Shown here piece after piece: positions 1 to 7,383 of a DNA stretch of 24,011 nt (position 1 is its first letter; each line of letters starts with the position of its first letter). Under the pieces are notes generated by a model, which did no database searches, had not been told where the DNA came from, and was given only the letters and a program-made list of their open reading frames with translations. Both the position numbers and the translations under genes were made by a program. The DNA is from JADHUC01 sp964617665 (GTDB lineage Bacteria; Planctomycetota; Planctomycetia; Pirellulales; Pirellulaceae), in the NCBI GenBank assembly GCA_964617665.1, contig CAZUAH010000186.1, positions 1-24,011 of the forward strand, in the 5' to 3' direction.

Positions 1-2
1 TG

Positions 3-53
3 GTCCACCTGCCGGACGAGCCAGCAGGGGTCGAAGTCAAACAGTCGAATTAG
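3..53 (+). CDS. C-terminal tail of an unidentified upstream gene (partial)
   Basis: One frame is open from the window edge to a TAG at 51-53 and encodes 16 residues ending VEVKQSN. The stop lies 48 bases before the kinase start on the same strand, so it could be the upstream partner in an operon. In planctomycetes such kinases often follow an ECF sigma factor gene, but these residues do not look like a sigma-factor tail and I do not recognise them. The fragment is too short to separate from chance. Confidence 0.25.
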   Translation, partial: VHLPDEPAGVEVKQSN

Positions 54-101
54 TGAGGAGCGGATATCCTGGAACGAAATCACTGAAACGGGAAACCACA
101 C

Positions 102-3100
102 GTGGACGACAAAACCATTTTCCTCCAGGCCTTGGAGCTGGAATCGCCGCAGGAACGATCTGCGTTTCTAGACGAAGCTTGCGCAGGCGATGTACCGCTT
201 CGCAACCAAGTCGAGGGTCTGCTTCGAGCGTCTGAGGATACGAACGACGGCTTTCTCGAGACGCCTGCCCTCGTTGGCGAGTGCGACATTCCGGACGATT
301 CCGACGACGAGATCTCCCTCGACTTTCTGGCATCTGGCGACGCGCCAGACTCGTTGGGGCGGTTGGGGCACTATGAGATTCTGGAGGTGTTGGGGCAGGG
401 CGGTGCTGGGATCGTCTTCAAAGCTCATGATCCAAAGCTGAACCGTTTCGTGGCCGTTAAGGTGCTCGCTCCGCAGATCGCGGCGAATCCAACCGCCCGA
501 AAACGATTTCTGCGCGAGGCCCATGCCACAGCCGCCGTTTCCCATCCGCACGTCATCACGATCCACGCCGTCGATGAGCACGAGCAGACTCCGTATTTGG
601 TCATGGAGTGCATCGACGGCAGGACGCTGGAACAAAAAATACGTGACGAGGGGGCGCTCGACGTGGAGTCCGTGCTGCGGATCGGCCTGCAGACAGCCCA
701 GGGGCTTGCCGCCGCTCACGCCCAGGGATTGATCCATCGCGACACCAAGCCGGCCAATATTCTCCTGGAAAACGGTATCGAGCGAGTCAAGATCACCGAC
801 TTCGGACTGGCACGTGCGTCTGACGATGTCCAGGTAACCAAGACGGGATTCATTGGCGGAACGCCGCAGTATATGTCGCCCGAGCAGGCACAGGGACATC
901 CACTCGACCATCGTAGCGACTTGTTCAGTCTTGGCAGCGTGATCTATGCCATGTGCGCCGGCCGTTCCCCATTCCGTGCCGATTCGACAATCGCCGTCAT
1001 CCGCCGCGTCTGCGATGACACCCCTCGCCCCCTATGCCAGATCAACTCGGAAGTGCCGCCATGGTTGGCGCAGATCATCGACAAGTTGTTGGCGAAGAAC
1101 CCAGACGACCGATTTCAATCTGCCTCGGAATTGGCCGACTTGCTTGCCAGGCACCTCGTCGCAATCCAACATCCGTCGAAGTTTGGTCAGCCGATTGCCG
1201 ACGTACAAGGCGACGCTGTGACTCCCTTGCCGACGGAAGATGTCTGTGTAACTGCGGCCACTGAGACACTTGAAATACGCGCACCAAGGTCACGCCGGCG
1301 AATCGCTTATCTGGCTACGCTGTTTCTTTTTCTGGTCGCAGGGCTGGCAGGCCTGGAGATTGGCGGTGTGACACAACTGCGTGCCTTGTTGCAGCGAGGA
1401 TCCATCAACGATGCAGAAGTCCCCCCTGTGGCGGAAGCCAAGGGAACGACCACTGCAAGCCCCATTTCCAACCTGCCGGCCGATAGCCCGCCCCTGGCGA
1501 TCGCTCCTTTCGACGCTCCGCAGGCGGAAGAATATCAACAGGCATGCGCATCCCATTTGGGCGTGCCCGTGGGGTGGAAGAATTCGATCGGCATGGGACT
1601 GAGATTGATACCACCGGGGACGTTTGAGACCGGCGGGGCCGGCGAAAGCAATTTTCCCAAGCGTCACATCACCGTCACGCGAGCCTTCTACCTCGGTGCG
1701 ACGGAGGTCACCATCGGGCAGTTCCAAATATTCGTCGAAGCCACGGGCTACGAGACGCAAGCCGACAAGGAAGGTGGCGTTCCCGCGTCGCCGACAAGAA
1801 ACCTCTGGCATTCACCCCCGCACGAGAGCACCGACAGCCATCCCGTGGCGGGCGTCAGCGTTGCTGACGTCGAAGCGTTTTGCCGATGGCTCTCCCAGAA
1901 GGAACGCGGCCACTATCGGTTACCGACCGAGGCCGAGTGGGAACTGGCCGCGCGCGCCGGCACGAACACGAAGCACTGGTACGCGGACACTTCCAGTGAA
2001 CATCAGACGTTCGCGGTCTTCCAAGACGGAGACGATAGTCAGCCGCAGCCAGTGGGCAGGAAGCGAGCCAATCCTTACGGCCTGCACGATCAGTATGGCA
2101 ACCTCTGGGAATGGGTCTCCGATTGGCACGCATATCGTCCGGCCGGCGAGCACGTTGACCCTGTCGGTCCGGCAGAGTCGGAATGGAAGGTCTGCGCCGG
2201 TGGTTGTTACGTGGATAATGAACACCTCTGCAGTTCCGACGGCCGCATTTGCATGGTTCCCAGTTTTTGGGCCGACGGCTTGGGTTTCCGGGTGTTGCGT
2301 GAAGTCGACTCGAACGGCTCGTTGCCCCGTTCCGTCTCAGAGATACCCGATAGTCCGGCTAGAGATACGAAGCTGGCAGCGTCAGGCGGTGAGGCTGGGC
2401 CGGACGGGCGACTCGAGGAGGCCCGTGTGTCGTTGGAGCGACAGGTTGGCTTGAAAGACTGGGACAGTGCGATTCCCCATGCCCGACAAATAGTCGAACT
2501 GGAACCAGCTGACCGGCATCCTTGGCTGAAATTGGGCGCGTTGTTGGCGCGGGTGGACGATGAAGGGGCATATCGCCAATGCTGCGAGCAAATGCTCGCT
2601 CAGTTCGCGGAAGCGACCGACATCTGCGACGTGGACGTGATGTGCAAGGTCTGCCTGATTCGTCCGGGCGCGTTTGATGTTTCCCAACTGCCCCCCCGAG
2701 CCTTGGAGCCACTAACGGGCTCGGCGGCGGTGGATGAATGGCTATGGGAATGGCTATGGGGCACGCGAGCCCTGGTCGCCTATCGCGCCGGTGACGCCCA
2801 ACTTGCGGTGGACAACGCACAACGGTCAATCGACATCTCGGAGACTACCGCGGCAACGGCTTTGTCTCGCGTAGTGCAAGCAATGGCCCTGCATCAACTC
2901 GGCCGCACCGAGCAAGCCCGAGATTCGCTCCAAAAGGCGCAGGCCATGTTCGAGTCCGCAGAGTGGCTTACCGACACCTGGTACGACTGGCTCATCGCGG
3001 AAATGCTCCTGCGGGAGGCGAGGAAACTGCTCGATCCTTCCGATCTCGAGCGAGAACCGACCGAGTCCGCCGGCGGTGAAGACGCGGCGGTCGGCCCCAG

Positions 3101-3110
3101 AAGCAGTTGA
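102..3110 (+). CDS. Transmembrane Ser/Thr protein kinase fused to an FGE-like domain and a TPR-like tail
   Basis: A 1002-residue Hanks-type kinase with a GTG start at 102. The glycine loop is at residues 98-103 (GQGGAG), the ATP lysine is K120, the catalytic loop starts at H212-R213-D214 (HRDTKPAN, where HRDLKPAN is usual), and DFG is at 233-235. The kinase domain spans about 93-350. One membrane segment at about 402-420 should leave the kinase in the cytoplasm and the rest outside. Residues about 490-732 form an FGE-sulfatase/SUMF1-like domain, with the motifs LPTEAEWE, YGNLWEWV and GLGFRV. Of the two catalytic cysteines known from human SUMF1, the first aligns with D705 and only the second is kept (C710), so formylglycine synthesis is unlikely and a sensing or binding role is more plausible. 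Residues about 755-985 are helical and TPR-like. The N-terminal 50 residues resemble those of other planctomycete kinases. The target is unknown. Confidence 0.93.
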   Translation: MDDKTIFLQALELESPQERSAFLDEACAGDVPLRNQVEGLLRASEDTNDGFLETPALVGECDIPDDSDDEISLDFLASGDAPDSLGRLGHYEILEVLGQGGAGIVFKAHDPKLNRFVAVKVLAPQIAANPTARKRFLREAHATAAVSHPHVITIHAVDEHEQTPYLVMECIDGRTLEQKIRDEGALDVESVLRIGLQTAQGLAAAHAQGLIHRDTKPANILLENGIERVKITDFGLARASDDVQVTKTGFIGGTPQYMSPEQAQGHPLDHRSDLFSLGSVIYAMCAGRSPFRADSTIAVIRRVCDDTPRPLCQINSEVPPWLAQIIDKLLAKNPDDRFQSASELADLLARHLVAIQHPSKFGQPIADVQGDAVTPLPTEDVCVTAATETLEIRAPRSRRRIAYLATLFLFLVAGLAGLEIGGVTQLRALLQRGSINDAEVPPVAEAKGTTTASPISNLPADSPPLAIAPFDAPQAEEYQQACASHLGVPVGWKNSIGMGLRLIPPGTFETGGAGESNFPKRHITVTRAFYLGATEVTIGQFQIFVEATGYETQADKEGGVPASPTRNLWHSPPHESTDSHPVAGVSVADVEAFCRWLSQKERGHYRLPTEAEWELAARAGTNTKHWYADTSSEHQTFAVFQDGDDSQPQPVGRKRANPYGLHDQYGNLWEWVSDWHAYRPAGEHVDPVGPAESEWKVCAGGCYVDNEHLCSSDGRICMVPSFWADGLGFRVLREVDSNGSLPRSVSEIPDSPARDTKLAASGGEAGPDGRLEEARVSLERQVGLKDWDSAIPHARQIVELEPADRHPWLKLGALLARVDDEGAYRQCCEQMLAQFAEATDICDVDVMCKVCLIRPGAFDVSQLPPRALEPLTGSAAVDEWLWEWLWGTRALVAYRAGDAQLAVDNAQRSIDISETTAATALSRVVQAMALHQLGRTEQARDSLQKAQAMFESAEWLTDTWYDWLIAEMLLREARKLLDPSDLEREPTESAGGEDAAVGPRSS

Positions 3111-3564
3111 TTCTGGCTCACTGCGGCAACGGGCCGGTCGGCGATTCCCAAGGCAAGGCCATGAAGATCGGGCAGACGTCCGAATTGCCGGCGGGGCCGA
3201 TTCGTCTCCAACAAGTCTGGACGCACGGATCGGATGAAGAATCGATCGAGGAGCCTTACCGCGAGTCGTTCGCCAGACCGACGCCAATGTTGTGGGGCGG
3301 TCTCACGACCGCCCTGCCTAGAGCGAGTTCGGGATACCTGTAGCGGCTCTTTCGCCGTTTGGACGCATGATTTCCGGCGCCGGAGACGCTACACGTCCGT
3401 GCGACACGCACTAGCCGACCGCAGGTCTCCCGTATACCGTGAAGATGCCAACACAACGCGAACCGAGTTGCGGAGACGGGAGACCTTGGGTCCCTCGCGT
3501 GAGCGGTCGGGAGACCCGCCCGCAACTAACGATCGGATGAGACCTTTCCGTCGAGGAGAGCCTG
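3111..3564. other. Gene-poor spacer after the kinase
   Basis: This is 454 bases between the kinase stop and the next recognisable start. A TTG-initiated frame of 78 codons (3107-3343) overlaps the kinase stop, but the peptide resembles nothing I know and its composition is unconvincing. I see no hairpin terminator, RNA gene or clear promoter. The last part carries a good ribosome binding site (GAGGAG at about 3553-3558) that serves the Tat-signal reading frame at 3565. Confidence 0.5.
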
Positions 3565-3995
3565 ATGAACGGGTCGAATGAGAGGATGCCGCGGCGACGG
3601 TTGCTGAAAGATGTCGCCGCGTTGGCGACTGCCGGTGTGCTCTTTCCACAGATCCTGTCATCGGTACGAATATTGCCGATTTCATGAAAATCCTCGAACT
3701 GGTCGACGACGTGCGTCTGAAAGTCAACCTGGACACCGCGAATGTGCCCAGCGATACGACAGTCGAGTTTGCCAAGCGGGTTTTGGATAGGGTCGTGCAT
3801 GTGCACGTGAGTGAACTCAAGAACGGCAGGCACGGCGTCGTTATCGGTAGGGGCGACGTCGACATCCGAGGCGTCTTCAGCGTTCTCAAAAACGGCGGGT
3901 ACGATGGCTGGATCTCATTGGAGCCTCTAGCCGGTGGAAAGGAGGATCTTCGCTTCAGCGTTGGACATGTCCGTGATGCGTGGAGAAAGGCGTAA
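3565..3995 (+). pseudogene. Tat-signal sugar-phosphate isomerase/epimerase with its middle missing
   Basis: Two pieces in different frames lie end to end. From ATG 3565, behind a GAGGAG ribosome binding site, 40 codons encode a Tat-type signal (RRRLLKDVAALATAG) and end at TGA 3685-3687. In the next frame the sequence reads IGTNIADFMKILELVDD from about 3660 and continues to TAA 3993-3995. This second piece is the C-terminal part of a xylose-isomerase-like TIM barrel (AP_endonuc_2 family), with conserved VNLDTAN, HVHVSELK and a closing DGWISLEPL segment. Full-length relatives have about 270-300 residues; roughly 150 residues of barrel are absent at about 3650-3662. An ATG at 3684 overlaps the upstream stop (ATGA), so re-initiation could make a 103-residue fragment. 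No active isomerase is expected. An assembly collapse would look the same as a true deletion. Confidence 0.75.
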
Positions 3996-4065
3996 GGTGT
4001 AGAGGTCTGTCGGTTCACAAGGGACACATTGCCGTTATCTGCGAAAAGGTAGAACATTGGACGGC

Positions 4066-4753
4066 CTACCGTTCCAGGTGGAGTGTCACCAGGGGTCTGA
4101 ATGGATCGAATGACTCGTTCATGGTCCAGGCCATGGCCCGCAGCAGTATGATCCGGAAGTAGGCATCGTTGAACGTGAAATAGTTGTGGCCGACACCCGA
4201 GTAGAAAACGCGGCCCCGACCCCTTGTTATTCACATTCAGCAGGACTCGCCCATATGCCGTATTCGGCGGAGCCTTGACACTGCCATTGAGTATGTTCCA
4301 TTTCTTAACGGGAGCTGTGGCATAGTCCGCCTCAGCCACTGTCGACACGGGGCCGATGGCTTTGTCGTGGGCATCCAGCCATTCGACTTGGATGCGTGGC
4401 TGCCAGCGACTATCGTGGCTGCCCGGATTCAAGTAATCGATAGAAAACTGATACGTTTCTCCCGACCGGGCACTGAAGAACTGACAGATCGACGTGGCGC
4501 CCCAGCGATATTCCAGGGCCTGATTGCCGTTGCCAACTTGCCAGTCACGCTCGCCACATGTCAGCCAAGAATTGGGCTCACTCTCCTTCCAAAGCAGCCT
4601 TCGCCACCCTTTGCACACGAACGACGCAGGCTTGTCGTCTTCCGGAGTCCCGATTTCGAAATCACCATTGATCAGCAGTTCGCCACCAATCGCAGAAACA
4701 ACTCCACTGGAAAACAGAGGTGCGAGAACACAACAGAACCATATCCCACTCAT
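4066..4753 (-). pseudogene. Secreted carbohydrate-binding / ThuA-domain gene with internal deletion
   Basis: Reading starts at ATG 4753 with a signal peptide (about residues 1-22), followed by a CBM4/9-like beta-sandwich beginning LLINGDFEIG and running to NVNNKG near 4222. The frame then shifts, and the following frame reads GRVFYSGVGHNYFTFNDAYF, ending at TAG 4066-4068. That tail is the last strand-helix unit of a ThuA-like (trehalose utilisation, class-I glutamine amidotransferase-like) domain, which normally needs about 200-230 residues; only about 50 remain. The parent gene was probably signal-CBM-ThuA, with most of the ThuA domain lost at about 4220-4232. The uncorrected frame runs on as nonsense past 4066 to 3389. 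The gene lies 78 bases downstream of the GH127/146 gene on the same strand, so it probably belonged to the same operon. No function is expected if the deletion is real. Confidence 0.72.
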
Positions 4754-4831
4754 GTGTGACTACTACTTCCATATTTCAAGCGTAGCTACGGACCTTTGTC
4801 CCTACTGGCTCCCTGGGCTCCAGTGCTTTTT

Positions 4832-7228
4832 CTACTCTATCCTCTTGACGATCCGGCAACCGAATACCCCGCCGGCCATGTTGTCGGGTTGTGATTGAAA
4901 TCGCACCGTTACTTTGTCCTTGTTCTTGGTGAGTTCTTCCGCAATCGGATAGGTGACGTCGAAGAACTCGCCAGGCCGATTCATGTTGAGTGTCTGGCTG
5001 GCGATCTTGCGACCGTCGATCATCACGTCAAACGTTCGGCTGCCTACATCGCTGCCCCAGTAGGTAACCATCAAGTCGACGGCTTGGTCTCCGACGACCT
5101 TCATGTCGTACGAGAACCAGCCGCCGGGGTAGGCGTGCCGCCAACGCCGACCGTTGAATGCGCCGGCCGAGGATTTTTCGCCCTGGTAATTGTGATCCCG
5201 TTCGGGTTGCATCTCAGGCAAAAGTCTGTCGACAGTACGAGCTTGCAGTTCCTTCAAACGTCGCTGTTCCTCTTCGTACGCGGCTTTCTTCTTCTGCCAT
5301 TCGTCTTCAGTAAACAAGTCCCAATAGACCGTGTATCGCTGATGATGCGCCTGATAGAAGGGGACAAGCGAGACGTCGCCGGGGCGGCCGACGCCCACCG
5401 TTCTGAATTCCATCGCCTTGTCCGAGACTCGTTCAACCCACTCGTCGACCGGCCGATCGTTGGCAACTAGTACCGGAACGTCCGGCGTGGGGAGATTGCC
5501 ATAGGCGTTCTGGTTTCCCGAATAGGGCATGGGATCTACGAGTCCTTCCCGCCCCAGCTGGCCGGCGAGCACGATGGGGCCGTACATGATGGCGACCTTT
5601 TGGGGCTTATTGTCCATCGGTTCGATCCGCGGACTCATCGGCAGCGCGATCTCGACCACGTCGCCTTCGTTCCATAACCGATCGATGGTCAGATAGCCGC
5701 CCGGCTTGCTGCCGGAGTCGACCTTCTGGCCGTTGACCGTGGCTTCTAACGCTGCCGTCGCCCAATACGGGTGGCGGATCTTCAGTCCAAGTTGGACCGG
5801 TTTCTCGCAACTCAACACAAGGCGAGTCGTCGGCTCTTCGGGAAACCGTGTCTCTTGTCTAAGCTTCAGGCCCTTTGCCTTCCACGTAAGCTCCGAGGCG
5901 ATGAACAGGTTGACGTATACGCTCGCATCGTCGTGAAAGTAGATGCTGTCGCCGTACTTCACGTGGTTCTCCAGGCCGCTGCCCGTGCAGCACCAAAAGC
6001 TATCGTAGGGCTGGCCGTACGTATGAAAATGGCCCGGTTTGAGCGAACAGAAGTAGATCGTCATGCCTGTCTTGGGGTCCTGGGAGGCCAGGATGTGGTT
6101 GTAAAGGGCACGCTCGTAGTAATCCGCATACCGCCCGTCCGCGGTCCAGGCAAACAGATGTCGCGTCAGTTTCAACATGTTGTAGGTGTTGCAGGTTTCC
6201 GCCGTTCGCGCGGTGAGATGTTTCCAGAGTTCGCCTTTGCGGCGGAAGTGTTCGCCTTCGCTGTTGCCGCCGTTGACAAACGATCGCTGCCGCGTGACCA
6301 CTTCCCAAAAGAAAGCGGCGGCCGTGCGGAGGTCCTCGTTGCCGGTCAACTCGTACTGCCGGGCGGCGCCGATAATCTTCGGTACCTGCGTGTTGGCGTG
6401 CAGGCCTTCCAGGCGGTCTTCGCGTTGGGTGAGTGGCTCGATCACGAATCGATGGTTGAACCGGCCCGCCAGATCGAGATACTCACGTCGGCCCGTGATG
6501 GCGTAGACATCGGCCAATGCCTCGTTCATCCCGCCGTGTTCGCAGCGAAGCATGGTCTGGAATTGGTCGACCGACAGGTTCCCGGTGACATCTGCCGCCC
6601 AGCCGGCCAAATCCACGACAATCGACTTTGCTTTCTCGCTGTCGCAAAGCCTTTGCGCATCGATAAGCCCCGCAAACAGCTTGTGCAGCGTATACCAGGG
6701 CACCCAGCCGCCGTTCAGCCCGAAGTTTGCGGGCTTGATGTCCCCCGCCGCGACTTCGGCGAAAATTCGCTTCGCATCGGGAATCCCGCCCACGTAGCCG
6801 TTGCCGTGCGTCTGCTGACAGGCCGCAAGTTCATCGACGATGTAGTTGACTCGATCGAGGAATCGCTCGTCGCCCGAGGCAGCGTACATCATCGCGCAGG
6901 CTGACAAGTAGTGCCCGAGTATATGGCCGGACACACCGCGGCTCTCCCACCCGCCGTAGATCGCGCCCTTCGACTCAAGCCCCGCATACTCTCGAAATCG
7001 TGACAGAAGCCGGTCGGGCTCCAGATCGAGTAGGTATCTTGCATCTAACTCCATGGCCTTCTTGAAAGGCCCGTCCAACAGCCGTACATCCTGCAGGCTG
7101 AAGGCGTGAGCCTTGGTCGTGATTCTCGAAGCCTCCGGAGTTCTTGTTTTGGCTTGACTTGGTTCTGATGCACGCACCAGCGGACCGATTAGCAGTCCAA
7201 CGGTCAGCAGAATGAGCAGCTTCTTCAT
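4832..7228 (-). CDS. Secreted beta-L-arabinofuranosidase, GH127/GH146 (DUF1680) family
   Basis: A 798-residue retaining glycosidase predicted to release beta-L-arabinofuranose from pectic side chains or hydroxyproline-rich glycoproteins. A short signal peptide (MKKLLILLTVGLLIG) indicates export. The (alpha/alpha)6 barrel spans about residues 45-440, with typical motifs GHILGHYLSA, GWVPWYTLHK and CEHGGMNEAL. The zinc/cysteine centre known from Bifidobacterium HypBA1 (Glu338, Cys340, Cys417 nucleophile, Cys418) is matched by E344 and C346 in AETCNTYNMLKL and by C413-C414 in FWCCTGSG; E326 is a candidate acid/base. Beta-sandwich domains follow (about 440-640). A charged helical linker (about 635-660) leads to an extra C-terminal domain at 680-798 of the DUF6805 type. 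A GGAT ribosome binding site lies about 7 bases before ATG 7228. GH127 and GH146 cannot be told apart here. It is divergent from a second family member at 7384. Confidence 0.93.
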   Translation of the reverse strand: MKKLLILLTVGLLIGPLVRASEPSQAKTRTPEASRITTKAHAFSLQDVRLLDGPFKKAMELDARYLLDLEPDRLLSRFREYAGLESKGAIYGGWESRGVSGHILGHYLSACAMMYAASGDERFLDRVNYIVDELAACQQTHGNGYVGGIPDAKRIFAEVAAGDIKPANFGLNGGWVPWYTLHKLFAGLIDAQRLCDSEKAKSIVVDLAGWAADVTGNLSVDQFQTMLRCEHGGMNEALADVYAITGRREYLDLAGRFNHRFVIEPLTQREDRLEGLHANTQVPKIIGAARQYELTGNEDLRTAAAFFWEVVTRQRSFVNGGNSEGEHFRRKGELWKHLTARTAETCNTYNMLKLTRHLFAWTADGRYADYYERALYNHILASQDPKTGMTIYFCSLKPGHFHTYGQPYDSFWCCTGSGLENHVKYGDSIYFHDDASVYVNLFIASELTWKAKGLKLRQETRFPEEPTTRLVLSCEKPVQLGLKIRHPYWATAALEATVNGQKVDSGSKPGGYLTIDRLWNEGDVVEIALPMSPRIEPMDNKPQKVAIMYGPIVLAGQLGREGLVDPMPYSGNQNAYGNLPTPDVPVLVANDRPVDEWVERVSDKAMEFRTVGVGRPGDVSLVPFYQAHHQRYTVYWDLFTEDEWQKKKAAYEEEQRRLKELQARTVDRLLPEMQPERDHNYQGEKSSAGAFNGRRWRHAYPGGWFSYDMKVVGDQAVDLMVTYWGSDVGSRTFDVMIDGRKIASQTLNMNRPGEFFDVTYPIAEELTKNKDKVTVRFQSQPDNMAGGVFGCRIVKRIE

Positions 7229-7383
7229 GATTCAATCCTATTGTTGTACGTAATCCATTTTGATCGCCGAATTGTATCACTACCCTCGCTCGTGTTGGAG
7301 GTGACGATTGCAGCCAGGCTGGCCAGTCGCGTAGACTACGCTCACAGGGACCTTGACCTTATGCAATTTGGTAGGAACAAGAG
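7229..7383. promoter_or_regulatory. Divergent promoter region between the two DUF1680 glycosidase genes
   Basis: These 155 bases separate two head-to-head genes of the same enzyme family, so both promoters must lie here unless transcription starts further away. The region is more AT-rich next to the minus-strand gene (about 7230-7280). AGGA at about 7371-7374 is the ribosome binding site of the plus-strand gene. I see no convincing -35/-10 pair or palindromic operator. Co-regulation by a shared regulator is only an inference from the geometry. Confidence 0.4.

Noticed and set aside
3107..3343. 78-codon TTG-initiated frame overlapping the kinase stop
   Set aside because: No recognisable motif, weak start, and the peptide does not look protein-like.
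3389..4065. Extension of the minus-strand ThuA-type frame to 3389 (454 residues)
   Set aside because: After the frame change at about 4225 the extended frame is nonsense and runs antisense to the isomerase remnant; the ThuA frame stops at 4066-4068.
5771..6904. 377-codon plus-strand frame inside the GH127/146 gene
   Set aside because: Shadow of the minus-strand gene, which has the full catalytic signature.
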